Below, one piece after another: positions 19,102-28,835 of a stretch of 64,000 nt of DNA; position 1 is the stretch's first letter, and each line of letters begins with the position of its first letter. Under the pieces are notes generated by a model, which had not been told where the DNA came from, ran no database searches, and saw only the letters and a list, made by a program, of their open reading frames with translations. Made by a program: the position numbers and the translations under genes. This DNA comes from Helicobacter apodemus (GTDB taxonomy: Bacteria; Campylobacterota; Campylobacteria; Campylobacterales; Helicobacteraceae): contig NZ_JRPC02000012.1 of NCBI RefSeq assembly GCF_000765745.2, positions 1-64,000 of the forward strand, in the 5' to 3' direction.

Positions 19102-19827
19102 ATGCTTGAAGATTTAAAGCCTCATATACAAGATTTGCGTAAATGTCTTATTAATATTACGATTGCTTTAATGGTTACTTTTAGTGTCTCCTTTTATTTT
19201 TGGGAGATTATTTTAGAATGGATGATAGCACCTCTTAGTGTTGCACTCCCTAATGGGCAAGAAAGTGTTATTTTCACACAAGTAGGGGAAGCTTTTTTTA
19301 CCGCTATAAAGGTGGCTTTTTTTAGTGGTTTCATTTTTGCATTGCCGGTTATTTTTTATCAAATTTGGGCTTTTGTAGCACCAGGTCTTTATGACAATGA
19401 GAAAAAAATGGTAGTCCCTTTTGTGATTTTTGGGACTTTTTTCTTTTTATGTGGTTGTGCGTTTGCGTATTATGTGGCTTTTCCTATTGGCTTTACCTAT
19501 TTGATTAACTTTGGAACTCAACTTTTTACCGCATTACCCAGTATTGGAGAGTATGTAAGCTTTTTTGCAAAGCTTATGGTAGGTTTTGGAATCTCTTTTG
19601 AACTGCCTATTATAACTTTCTTTTTAGCAAAAATTGGGTTGATTACAGATAGGACATTAAAAGAATATTTCAAATACGCCATTGTTTTTATCTTTGTGTT
19701 AGCGGCTATTCTAACGCCCCCTGATATACTCTCTCAATTTTTAATGGCAATTCCTTTAACTTTGCTTTATGGACTTTCTATATTAATCGCAAAAATGGTT
19801 AATCCTTATAAGGAAGCACAAGAGTAA
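19102..19827 (+). CDS. tatC: Sec-independent translocase subunit TatC
   Basis: 241 aa from ATG 19102, preceded by agggag; a GTG at 19087 in the same frame is less likely. TatC is the membrane receptor for twin-arginine signal peptides. Six membrane segments are visible, with the family wording FALPVIFYQIWAFVAPGLY and the N-terminal HIQDLRKCL. A probable Tat substrate, the PhoX-like protein at 40423, is in this window. No tatA or tatB is adjacent. Confidence 0.95.
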   Translation: MLEDLKPHIQDLRKCLINITIALMVTFSVSFYFWEIILEWMIAPLSVALPNGQESVIFTQVGEAFFTAIKVAFFSGFIFALPVIFYQIWAFVAPGLYDNEKKMVVPFVIFGTFFFLCGCAFAYYVAFPIGFTYLINFGTQLFTALPSIGEYVSFFAKLMVGFGISFELPIITFFLAKIGLITDRTLKEYFKYAIVFIFVLAAILTPPDILSQFLMAIPLTLLYGLSILIAKMVNPYKEAQE

Positions 19828-19837
19828 GGTAAAAATA

Positions 19838-20893
19838 GTGGATGTATTATCTTTGCGAAGTTATGATTATATACTGCCTAAAGAGCTTATTGCTAAATAT
19901 CCTGCAAACCCTAAAGAAAACGCTAAACTTTTAGTTTATAACCGCAGGGATAAAAACATCATTCATAGTAATTTTTGGAATTTTGCTAACTTTTTGCCTC
20001 AAGATACACTTTTAGTTTTTAATGATACAAAAGTTATTCCTGCTAGATTCTATGGAAAAAAGGTATTAAAAGATTCTAAGATAAGTCAGCAGGGGGCAAA
20101 GATTGAAGCACTTTTTCATAAGGAATTAGAGAGTAATTCTTATTTGCTACAATGCAAGGGGAGACTTAAAGAGGGAGAAAGAATCGCCTTTGTGGGGAAT
20201 ATTATTGCAGAGATTATAAAAGATAAGGGAATGGGGTTTAAAGAGGTGAGATTTTTTGAAGTGGCAGATGGGGTTTTAAAGCCTTTAAAAAAAGAAAAGT
20301 TTTTTGCTTTTTTAGAGCAATATGGACATATCCCTCTCCCTCCTTACATTAAAAGGGAAACTAAAATACAAGATAGGGAGGATTATAATGCAGTTTTTGC
20401 TAAACACCTAGGAGCTATTGCCGCTCCAACGGCTTCTTTGCATTTTAGTGAAGGAACTTTTAATGCTTTAACCCAAAACTTTAAACACACTTATGTAACC
20501 TTGCATATAGGGGCTGGAACTTTTATGGGTGTAAGTGTTGATAATATTTTAGAGCATAAAATCCATAAGGAATCTTTTTATATCTCTCAAGAAAGCCAGC
20601 AAAAAATTTCTGAAGCTACCCATATTACTGCTATTGGCACGACGGCTACTAGAGTAGTAGAATATTTTGGATTAACAGGATATGGGCGTGGAGAATGCGA
20701 TTTATTTTTGCATTTACCTAATAAGCCCCTATTAACTAAAGCACTTTTAACAAACTTTCATTTACCTAAAACTACACTTCTAATGCTTGTAGCTTCTTTT
20801 GTTGGATTAGAGGAGATGCAAAGGATTTATAAAGAGGCGATTAAAGAGAAGTATCGTTTTTATTCTTATGGCGATGGAATGTTAATACTATGA
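19838..20893 (+). CDS. queA: S-adenosylmethionine:tRNA ribosyltransferase-isomerase QueA
   Basis: 351 aa from GTG 19838, 10 nt after tatC. QueA transfers the ribosyl group of SAM to preQ1 in tRNA to make epoxyqueuosine. Family segments: PKELIAKYPA, LLVFNDTKVIPARFYGKK, APTASLHFSEGTF and the C-terminal YRFYSYGDGMLIL. Tgt, which acts just before QueA in the pathway, is encoded at 26941 in this window. Confidence 0.97.
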   Translation: MDVLSLRSYDYILPKELIAKYPANPKENAKLLVYNRRDKNIIHSNFWNFANFLPQDTLLVFNDTKVIPARFYGKKVLKDSKISQQGAKIEALFHKELESNSYLLQCKGRLKEGERIAFVGNIIAEIIKDKGMGFKEVRFFEVADGVLKPLKKEKFFAFLEQYGHIPLPPYIKRETKIQDREDYNAVFAKHLGAIAAPTASLHFSEGTFNALTQNFKHTYVTLHIGAGTFMGVSVDNILEHKIHKESFYISQESQQKISEATHITAIGTTATRVVEYFGLTGYGRGECDLFLHLPNKPLLTKALLTNFHLPKTTLLMLVASFVGLEEMQRIYKEAIKEKYRFYSYGDGMLIL

Positions 20894-21471
20894 ATTTAGC
20901 ATTACCTTTAGAGAGCTTAGAAAAGCTAGAATCCTATAAGGAGTTTTTACAAAAATGGAATAAAATTCATAATTTAAGTGGAGCTAGAGATTCTAAAGAG
21001 ATCTTAAAGAATATAGAGGATTCTTTGCATCCTCTAAGCATTCAAACCCTTAATCTAACAGAAAAAAAGATGCTTTTTGATGTAGGAAGCGGGAATGGGT
21101 TCCCAGCAGTCCCTCTTGGAATTGTCCTAAAAATACCTGTGATTTTGTGTGAGCCTAATGCTAAAAAGGCTGCTTTTTTACAAAATTTAAAAGCACAATT
21201 AGCTTTAGAGAATTTTGAAATTTTGCGTCAAAGGGTAGAGGAAACTAGGTATCATAAAAGCATAGATTTCATAACCTCTAGGGCGACTTTTAAGCTTTCT
21301 TCCTTTGTAACAAAGGTTAGGCATTTAATCCATAAGGAAACTTTAATATTGCTTTATAAAGGAAGTAGGGTTCAAACTGAAATGATGGAATCTCTAGAAT
21401 TTAAGCAATACCAAAGAGGCTTAAGACATTATCTTGTATTCAAAGGAGAATCATTATGCAATGGTTATTAA
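20890..21471 (+). CDS. rsmG: 16S rRNA G527 methyltransferase RsmG (GidB)
   Basis: 193 aa. It methylates N7 of guanine 527 in 16S rRNA. The SAM-binding motif DVGSGNGFPAVPLGI is near residue 65 and FITSRATFKL near 130. The start ATG 20890 overlaps the queA stop by 4 nt, and its own end overlaps the next gene by 16 nt. Confidence 0.95.
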   Translation: MNLALPLESLEKLESYKEFLQKWNKIHNLSGARDSKEILKNIEDSLHPLSIQTLNLTEKKMLFDVGSGNGFPAVPLGIVLKIPVILCEPNAKKAAFLQNLKAQLALENFEILRQRVEETRYHKSIDFITSRATFKLSSFVTKVRHLIHKETLILLYKGSRVQTEMMESLEFKQYQRGLRHYLVFKGESLCNGY

Positions 21472-21653
21472 TCTTGGCTTTGATTGTAGGCATTTATTAC
21501 TTTTTTATCCGCAAACCCCATAGAAAAGAAAGCCCTAAAAAACAAGAAGAAATTATGGTTGAATGTGAAAAATGTGGGATTTATGTCTCAAGTAAAGAGG
21601 CTATTATCCAAAGTGGTAAATATTATTGCTCTAAAGAATGTTGTTTAAAATAA
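21456..21653 (+). CDS. PP0621 family small membrane-anchored Cys-motif protein
   Basis: 65 aa: a membrane helix at residues 2-18 (WLLILALIVGIYYFF), a basic linker, then a TRASH-like zinc motif CEKCGIYVSSKEAI with a second pair CSKECC. This is the PP0621 layout. Function unknown; the Cys pairs suggest a metal knuckle on the cytoplasmic side. ATG 21456 lies inside the end of rsmG after aaaggag. Confidence 0.8.
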   Translation: MQWLLILALIVGIYYFFIRKPHRKESPKKQEEIMVECEKCGIYVSSKEAIIQSGKYYCSKECCLK

Positions 21654-21662
21654 AGGAAAATA

Positions 21663-22031
21663 ATGCTTATTTTAAATCATCCTTTTATTAAGCCTTTGCA
21701 GCTTGTTTTAATAAAAAGTAAAGAGGATATTCAAAATTCTTTGCCTACAGATTTTTTGATATTAGACGAAAATTTAGAGTTAGCAAAATTTTGTTTTGAA
21801 GCTAATGTAGAGTATGCCTCTATGGTAACAGATATTACTAAGGCCTTATTGCTAGTGAATCTAGGAGCAAAGTTTTTAATGACTAGAAATTTACAAATAG
21901 CAAGAGATTTGCAGCACTTAGCAGAGACTTATCTCTTTGATTCTAAAGTTTTGTTGGTAATTAGCAAAGAAGAAGAGATTAAAGAGGCTGCAAAAAAGGG
22001 TATTGATGGAGTAATTTTTTGGAAGTTTTAG
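21663..22031 (+). CDS. Conserved hypothetical protein
   Basis: 122 aa, soluble, with alternating strands and helices (LVLIKSKEDIQN, FLILDENLELAKFC, VNLGAKFLMTRNL, KVLLVISKEEEIKEAAKK). It reads like a small alpha/beta domain and I think it is conserved next to rsmG in Campylobacterota, but I recognise no functional motif. Nine nt after the PP0621-type gene; overlaps the next gene by 13 nt, so the set from tatC to 22669 is probably one operon. Confidence 0.75.
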   Translation: MLILNHPFIKPLQLVLIKSKEDIQNSLPTDFLILDENLELAKFCFEANVEYASMVTDITKALLLVNLGAKFLMTRNLQIARDLQHLAETYLFDSKVLLVISKEEEIKEAAKKGIDGVIFWKF

Positions 22032-22669
22032 AGGAGTTTTATCCTTTTAGCTCTTTGCCTAAAGAGGAAATTTCAGCTTTAAAAGAAATTATGCGGATAA
22101 AAAGATACCAAAAAGGAGAGCTTATTCTTTATGAAGAGGAGAAAATCTCCTCTCTTTATTTTTTATTACAAGGCGAAGCAAAGATTTATAAAGTTAATCG
22201 TTTTGATGGAGAAATTTTTTTAGGGTTTTTAAAAGAAGGATTTTTGATTGATTATAAGCAAGACTTTAAGACAAAATCTTTTGCGAATGTAGAATGCAAA
22301 GTGGAATCCCTTGTCGCTTGCTTTGAAGCTGAAAAATTTAATATTCTTTTGGGGGATTATCCAAAAATCTTGCAAGTTTTCTTTAAAGAGTTATTAAAAA
22401 AGATGACTTTATATGAAGAGCTTATTCAAAGAGAATTAGTTTTTGATAGCACAGCTAAAGTAGCGTATGCTTTAAAATTTCATTTAAAGGATTTTAATAT
22501 TCATAGAAAGAATGAAAGTGCGGCATTTTTGAATATTCAGCCAGAAACCCTCTCAAGAATACTCAAAAAACTTCATCGTGAGGGGATTATACAGACTAAT
22601 AAAGTAGGTAAAATTGAAATTTTAGATGAAGATAAACTCCAAATGATTTTTAAACAGGATATAAGATAG
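22019..22669 (+). CDS. Crp/Fnr family transcriptional regulator
   Basis: 216 aa from TTG 22019. Residues about 10-125 form a cyclic-nucleotide-binding-type beta-roll (KGELILYEEEKISSLYFLLQ), then the dimer helix (QVFFKELLKKMTLYEELIQ) and a winged HTH (AAFLNIQPETLSRILKKLHR, about 169-188). It lacks the N-terminal Cys cluster of Fnr, so oxygen sensing through an Fe-S cluster is unlikely. It is followed by the ruins of a sensor gene, with which it may once have worked. Confidence 0.88.
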   Translation: MEVLEEFYPFSSLPKEEISALKEIMRIKRYQKGELILYEEEKISSLYFLLQGEAKIYKVNRFDGEIFLGFLKEGFLIDYKQDFKTKSFANVECKVESLVACFEAEKFNILLGDYPKILQVFFKELLKKMTLYEELIQRELVFDSTAKVAYALKFHLKDFNIHRKNESAAFLNIQPETLSRILKKLHREGIIQTNKVGKIEILDEDKLQMIFKQDIR

Positions 22670-23183
22670 CAAAAATTACGACTGGTCTTATTGTAATTGG
22701 CAATTTATCATTAAAATAAATTTTCAAAACAGCAAGGATTTTACACATTTAAATCCTGCTTTAAAGGAGTTTGAAACTAATCTTGATATTTTGTGCTTTA
22801 GTGATAATCATAAGCCAAATTAGATTCTATTTTTGATAAATGGATATTTTTAAAAGCTCCATAGAGGATTAAACCTCTCTAATAAGCTTCATGGGGATAA
22901 AATTTTAGAGGCTAATACTTCAAAATAGATACTGCTAACAATCAAAGGATGCGTATCCAAAAAATGGCTTATCTTTTAAGTCATTATGCTAATTGGTGGA
23001 TTAGAAAAATTTGTTGGAAAAACACAGATTCTAACTCAAGCAAAGGTTAAAGAGGTAGTAAGTATTAGTAGGGAGATTTTAACAAAATTAGAAACTGCAA
23101 CTTTAAGTGAAGATATTGCCACACAATCTAGCGAGGAGTTTATTGTAGTGGCACAATTGTTAGAGGGGTTGCATAGGATTTAA
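22670..23183 (+). pseudogene. Decayed PilJ/NarX-type sensor-domain gene
   Basis: About 510 nt hold pieces of one protein scattered over the three plus frames: ITTGLIVIGNLSLK (a membrane helix start, stop near 22717), DFTHLNPALKEFETNLDIL (22737 on, stop 22821), then TANNQRMRIQKMAYLLSHY (about 22930-22990), which matches the INxAGxQRMLxQKMA signature of the type IV pili/NarX N-terminal sensor domain. The remaining 65-aa ORF at 22986-23183 is the tail of this relic. Several frame breaks and internal stops are needed to connect the pieces. Confidence 0.72.
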
Positions 23184-23218
23184 AAGAAATTAAGCTTATA
23201 GAGAAGTTTAGTTTGTTT

Positions 23219-24103
23219 TTAACGATTCATTAATGCCAAGAGGCTTTCTTTGGGATTTTTACCTTGTATAATTAAAGCAACTTCCTTGGCAATAGGGGTG
23301 TAAATATTGTGCTTTTGTGCTAGGGAATAGATTTCTTTAGCGGTATAAATCCCCTCAGCTATCTCTTGAATTTCTTTTAAAATGTTCTCTAAAGATTTAC
23401 CTTCAGATAACCCAAGACCCACACGAAAATTTCTTGATAAGGTAGAATTAGAGGTTAAAAACAAATCTCCAGCTCCTGATAATCCTAAAAAAGTCTCTTC
23501 TTTAGCACCAAAGAATTGACCAAAGCGAGACATTTCTACCAATCCTCTAGCCACTAAAGAAGCCTTTGCGTTATTACCAAGCTTTAAACCCTCACAAATC
23601 CCGCTAGCAATGGCAATAACATTTTTATAAGCCCCAGCAATCTCTCCGCCAATTACATCATCATTAGCATAGGGTTTGATAAAATTTGGGAATAAAGGTA
23701 ACCATTCTTTAGCGTATTCTAATTTGTAGGAATGAATATTAAGCGCACAAGGTAAGTTGTCTGAAACTTCCTTAGCAAAGCTAGGTCCTGCTAAAAAACT
23801 AGGTGTTGCTTGGGCGTAAAACTTTTCAAAAATATCACTCACAAATAGCCCATTAGTAATGCCTTTTGATGCGACTAAAATCTTAGAATCTTTTGGTAAA
23901 GGAGAAGTGCTAAGCCAAGAGGGCAGAGCATTAGAGGATATTGCAACGATGAAAAAATCACTTTTTTGTGCTTCTTCTTGAGTGATTTGATAAGGAAGAT
24001 TAAGGTTTTTTCTTGAGATGATAAAAGTCTCATTTTTATGCCTAAAAGCAGAGGCTAAAGCTCTCCCCCAAGCACCACCTCCAAATACACTAATTGTTGC
24101 CAT
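23219..24103 (-). CDS. gpsA: Glycerol-3-phosphate dehydrogenase [NAD(P)+] GpsA
   Basis: 294 aa. GpsA reduces dihydroxyacetone phosphate to sn-glycerol 3-phosphate for phospholipid synthesis. The Rossmann motif VFGGGAWGRALA opens the protein; FLAGPSFAKEV, the catalytic GAYKNVIAIASGI and LSGAGDLFLT are all present. It is transcribed away from fliI. It is somewhat shorter than many homologues (about 330 aa). Confidence 0.95.
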   Translation of the reverse strand: MATISVFGGGAWGRALASAFRHKNETFIISRKNLNLPYQITQEEAQKSDFFIVAISSNALPSWLSTSPLPKDSKILVASKGITNGLFVSDIFEKFYAQATPSFLAGPSFAKEVSDNLPCALNIHSYKLEYAKEWLPLFPNFIKPYANDDVIGGEIAGAYKNVIAIASGICEGLKLGNNAKASLVARGLVEMSRFGQFFGAKEETFLGLSGAGDLFLTSNSTLSRNFRVGLGLSEGKSLENILKEIQEIAEGIYTAKEIYSLAQKHNIYTPIAKEVALIIQGKNPKESLLALMNR

Positions 24104-24190
24104 GATTGTCCTTATTGCTTTTATAGAAGAATTTTAATAAAAATATATTAAAATCTTACTTCATCGTGATTTTGTCAATAAAGAGTGCAA

Positions 24191-25492
24191 ATGGCATTAG
24201 AAAATATCAAAGAAAAGTTAAATAGACTTAATCTTTCCCCCACTTTTGGTGTTATTATTAAAGTTGAGCAAGGATTCTTATTAGCTAATGGCTTATCCCC
24301 TAGCATTGGTGATATTGTAAAAATCGTTAATGAAGATAATAATGCTACCATAGGGATGGTGAGTGCTTTAGAGGAGAGCAGTTTTAAAATCACACCCTTT
24401 TCTTTTGTTGAAGGCACTAAGGTTGGGGATAAGGTGTATCTTAATACTAAAGGATTACAAATCCCTGTTGGGAATGAGCTTTTAGGTAGGGTAATTAATC
24501 CTTTAGGAGAACCTATTGATGGCAAGGGAGAATTAAGAGCAGAGGGTTCTATGCCTATTATTCGCCCTCCTATTGCTGCTATGAAGCGAGGAATGATCAA
24601 TGAGGTTTTTAATGTAGGGGTTAAAAGTATTGATGGGCTTTTAACCTGTGGAAAAGGACAAAAGCTTGGAATATTTGCCGGAAGTGGAGTTGGAAAATCT
24701 ACTTTAATGGGGATGATAGTAAGGGGTGCAAGCGCTAAGATTAAAGTGGTTGCCCTAATTGGTGAGCGAGGAAGGGAAGTCCCAGAATTTGTAGAGAAAA
24801 ATTTAGGGGGAGACTTAACTAATACCGTTTTAGTGGTAGCTACAAGTGATGACTCTCCTTTAATGCGTAAATATGGTGCATTTGCTGCAATGAGTATTGC
24901 AGAATATTTCAAAAATAAGGGTGAAGATGTGCTTTTTATGATGGATTCTGTAACGCGTTTTGCTATGGCACAAAGAGAGATTGGATTAGCCTTAGGTGAA
25001 CCACCTACAAGTAAAGGCTATCCGCCCTCTGTTTTAACATTATTGCCACAACTTATGGAAAGAGCAGGGAAAGAAAATAATCAAGGCTCTATCACCGCAT
25101 ATTTCACGGTTTTAGTAGAGGGGGATGATATGAGTGATCCTATTGCCGATCAAAGTCGTAGTATTTTAGATGGGCATATCCTCTTAGATAGAAACTTGAC
25201 AGATTTTGGTATTTATCCCCCTATTAATATTTTAAATTCCGCTTCAAGATTAATGAATGATATTGCCACACAAGAACACATACAAGCAGCAAGGAAGTTT
25301 AGGAGATTTTATTCTTTGTTAAAAGAAAATGAAGTTTTAATTCGTATTGGTGCTTACCAAATGGGAAGTGATAAAGAATTAGATGAAGCCATTAGCAAAA
25401 AAGAGGGAATGGAAAATTATTTAAAGCAAGATCATAATGAGGTGTTTAGCTATGAGGCAAGTATTAATGAGCTTATTACGCTTATGCAATAG
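24191..25492 (+). CDS. fliI: Flagellum-specific ATPase FliI
   Basis: 433 aa from ATG 24191 (a GTG at 24185 in frame is the alternative). FliI drives unfolding and loading of substrates into the flagellar type III export gate. Walker A is FAGSGVGKSTL (about residues 160-170), Walker B is DVLFMMDSVTRFAMAQ, with GERGREVPEF between. It is isolated from other export genes, as is common in Helicobacter. Its stop at 25490-25492 directly abuts the stop of the convergent gene. Confidence 0.97.
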   Translation: MALENIKEKLNRLNLSPTFGVIIKVEQGFLLANGLSPSIGDIVKIVNEDNNATIGMVSALEESSFKITPFSFVEGTKVGDKVYLNTKGLQIPVGNELLGRVINPLGEPIDGKGELRAEGSMPIIRPPIAAMKRGMINEVFNVGVKSIDGLLTCGKGQKLGIFAGSGVGKSTLMGMIVRGASAKIKVVALIGERGREVPEFVEKNLGGDLTNTVLVVATSDDSPLMRKYGAFAAMSIAEYFKNKGEDVLFMMDSVTRFAMAQREIGLALGEPPTSKGYPPSVLTLLPQLMERAGKENNQGSITAYFTVLVEGDDMSDPIADQSRSILDGHILLDRNLTDFGIYPPINILNSASRLMNDIATQEHIQAARKFRRFYSLLKENEVLIRIGAYQMGSDKELDEAISKKEGMENYLKQDHNEVFSYEASINELITLMQ

Positions 25493-26890
25493 TTAAATAG
25501 ATAAGGGAATAAAAAGCTGCGGTATATTAGAGAGCTTAACACTTAGGCTCTCTGCATCTGTTAGGGATGACCAAATGGATTTTTTGGTATTTTTAAGCGG
25601 GAGGATTTGTAGAATCTGTTTTTCTCTATTAAGCCAAAATATTGGGTTTATCGTATTAGAGCGTAAAATTTCTATTTTTTTATCAAAGATTTTTGCAGTA
25701 TGCTCATAATAGTTAATGGCTTCTTTGTGGTAGTTTCCATCAGGATCAAAATCATAAAGTTTTATTTGTAAGCCTATTTGCGTTGAAAAATCAAAAACCA
25801 CAGAGGAGATTTTTTCGGCTTCTTCTGTGTTTTTTGGGATAATAACAACACTAGTTTTAAGGCTATCTAAGGCGGTATTGTTAAGTTTAAGTAGAGGAAT
25901 CCCTAGACTAAAGAGAAAAGTTTGGTATTTTTTTAAAAGGGAGCTTTCTAGCAAAATTAATCCAATATTTTTAGCTTTTTTATCTTTTTGAATAATTTTT
26001 ATAAGCGAATTTTCATAAAATTCTACACCCCAAGCAATATTGTCTTTATTTAAGGCAGGATTGTTTTTTAAAGATTCAAGCTTTTCAAAAGAATTAGCGT
26101 TAAAAAAACACAAATGCAATCGTTTATTTTTAAACTTATTAAAAAGCCATAAGGTTTGTTGAATACAAGAATCTAGGTATTGGCAATGGAGCATATCAAT
26201 ATATAAAACAATATCTTTCCCAAAAGGTGTGGGGAATTGCCCTACTTCTTCTTTGATTCGGCGGTAAATATCCCAAAGTGTTGTTGGATCACCGACTAAA
26301 AGCAAAGAATCATTAGGGAGTATGGTAGTAGAGTATTTTGGTAAGATGAGTTCATTAGAGCGATAAATCGCTGCAATTTTCCATTTTTTTTGCTTTATAA
26401 TACCAAAAGGACGATAAGCATAAGGGCTACCAAAGGGAACATTAACTTGCATAATTTCACCCTCTTGCAGTCCGATATTTTTTGCTATCCTTGGAGTGTT
26501 TGGAAAGTTTTCAAAGAGTTTTGCACTTAAAAAGGCTGCTTCATTAATCATTATAAGGTGATTATCCTCTTCATCTAAAGGTATTTTGCCTAAGAGGTGA
26601 ATTTGGATATTTTTGCTAAATTTACGAATAATTGTGTAAATAATGGCTCTTTCTTGAACTTGGTCTGTAATGATGTAGCAATCTGTGATTTGGGGCGTTA
26701 AAATCTCTTTTAATCGGTGCGAAGAGCAAGGGTCAAATTGGTAAGTCTCATTATGTTTTGAATGAGCGGGCAAAAGTTCTTTATCTAAAGAGACAAAGAT
26801 ATAAGAGTTTTTATCAAAATGCTTATGAGTAAGGGTAGCTACAAATTCTTTTGCTACAATTCCATCTAAAATTAAAAGCACTTTTCTCAT
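25493..26890 (-). CDS. COG3400 family protein with TrkA-C-like domain
   Basis: 465 aa, soluble. The N-terminus (MRKVLLILDGIVAKEFVATL) resembles a Rossmann-like start; NIGLQEGEIMQVNVPFGSPY to LLLVGDPTTLWDIYRRI (about residues 140-220) resembles an RCK/TrkA-C ligand-binding domain. A further alpha/beta domain follows. I recognise the arrangement as the COG3400 family, found next to tgt in Helicobacter, as here. A role in ion-channel regulation is only suggested by the TrkA-C likeness. Confidence 0.75.
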   Translation of the reverse strand: MRKVLLILDGIVAKEFVATLTHKHFDKNSYIFVSLDKELLPAHSKHNETYQFDPCSSHRLKEILTPQITDCYIITDQVQERAIIYTIIRKFSKNIQIHLLGKIPLDEEDNHLIMINEAAFLSAKLFENFPNTPRIAKNIGLQEGEIMQVNVPFGSPYAYRPFGIIKQKKWKIAAIYRSNELILPKYSTTILPNDSLLLVGDPTTLWDIYRRIKEEVGQFPTPFGKDIVLYIDMLHCQYLDSCIQQTLWLFNKFKNKRLHLCFFNANSFEKLESLKNNPALNKDNIAWGVEFYENSLIKIIQKDKKAKNIGLILLESSLLKKYQTFLFSLGIPLLKLNNTALDSLKTSVVIIPKNTEEAEKISSVVFDFSTQIGLQIKLYDFDPDGNYHKEAINYYEHTAKIFDKKIEILRSNTINPIFWLNREKQILQILPLKNTKKSIWSSLTDAESLSVKLSNIPQLFIPLSI

Positions 26891-26916
26891 TCTTAAGCCT
26901 TATCAAAAAATCTTGA

Positions 26917-28068
<1,152 letters not shown>

Positions 28069-28093
28069 ATATATCTTAAAAGCATAAAAATAT

Positions 28094-28102
28094 TGTTATA
28101 AT
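28094..28102 (+). promoter_or_regulatory. Extended -10 promoter for the hemerythrin-fapA pair
   Basis: TGTTATAAT, an extended -10 with TATAAT at 28097-28102, lies 53 nt before the hemerythrin start. Confidence 0.5.
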
Positions 28103-28154
28103 AATAAAAGCTGTATAGCTTTAATACATTATTGAATTTTAAAAGGTATTACTT

Positions 28155-28820
28155 ATGGTAGAGTGGAGTCCAGATTATAGCATTAAGAATCATCATCTTG
28201 ATGCTCAACACCAAGAGTTGATGAAATATGTAGGTTTAGCAAAAGTTATTATTAATATGGAGCCTGCCGTTAAAGAAGCTAAATTAAAACTATTGATTTC
28301 AAAACTTCTAATTTATGCAAAAGAGCATATAAAAGATGAAGAAGAGTATATGAAACGTATTAATTATCCCTTTTTTAAGGAGCATCGTGCTTCTCATATG
28401 GTTTTTATGAAAAATCTTAAAGCAATTGTTTCTAACTTTAATGATATTGACAAAACGAGTGTAAAACTTTTTGAATTTCTTGATCATTGGCTTTTAAAAC
28501 ATATATTAGAAGAAGATAAGAGAATAGAAGCTTTTCGGAATTGTTTAACAGAGATTAATGAATTGCCTTATAACTTGCAACAAAAGACAAAAATATTAGA
28601 TGAAGCATATGATATTTCTAATGAGGTTAAGCACCGCTATGTTTGCCTTTGCCATTTAAAAGTTCATGAGGTTTGTGATACTTTAGATAAAGAATTACAA
28701 AGAGAGCATTCTTATATTTGTTGCACTACTTGTAAAAATCCTATTATTAAGCTTGATACTGAATTAGAAAAAGATGAAAACAAATTTGATGATTTACTAA
28801 AACAATATTATATTGAATAG
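28155..28820 (+). CDS. Bacteriohemerythrin-like protein with C-terminal Cys-rich region
   Basis: 221 aa. Residues 1 to about 130 form a hemerythrin four-helix bundle with the full di-iron ligand set: DAQH (His19), HIKDEE (His-x3-Glu), HRASH (His-x3-His) and HILEED (His-x4-Asp). It probably binds or senses oxygen. The tail (about 155-205) contains CLCHLKVHEVC and later ICCTTCKNPI, a possible zinc or Fe-S knuckle that plain bacteriohemerythrins lack. It is followed after 15 nt by a FapA-type gene and is probably co-transcribed with it. Confidence 0.85.
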   Translation: MVEWSPDYSIKNHHLDAQHQELMKYVGLAKVIINMEPAVKEAKLKLLISKLLIYAKEHIKDEEEYMKRINYPFFKEHRASHMVFMKNLKAIVSNFNDIDKTSVKLFEFLDHWLLKHILEEDKRIEAFRNCLTEINELPYNLQQKTKILDEAYDISNEVKHRYVCLCHLKVHEVCDTLDKELQREHSYICCTTCKNPIIKLDTELEKDENKFDDLLKQYYIE

Positions 28821-28835
28821 GAAAAATAACTAGTA

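Noticed and set aside
22986-23183. A 65-aa stand-alone gene
   Set aside because: It is the tail of the decayed PilJ-type sensor; no ribosome binding site, and the conserved signature lies upstream in another frame.
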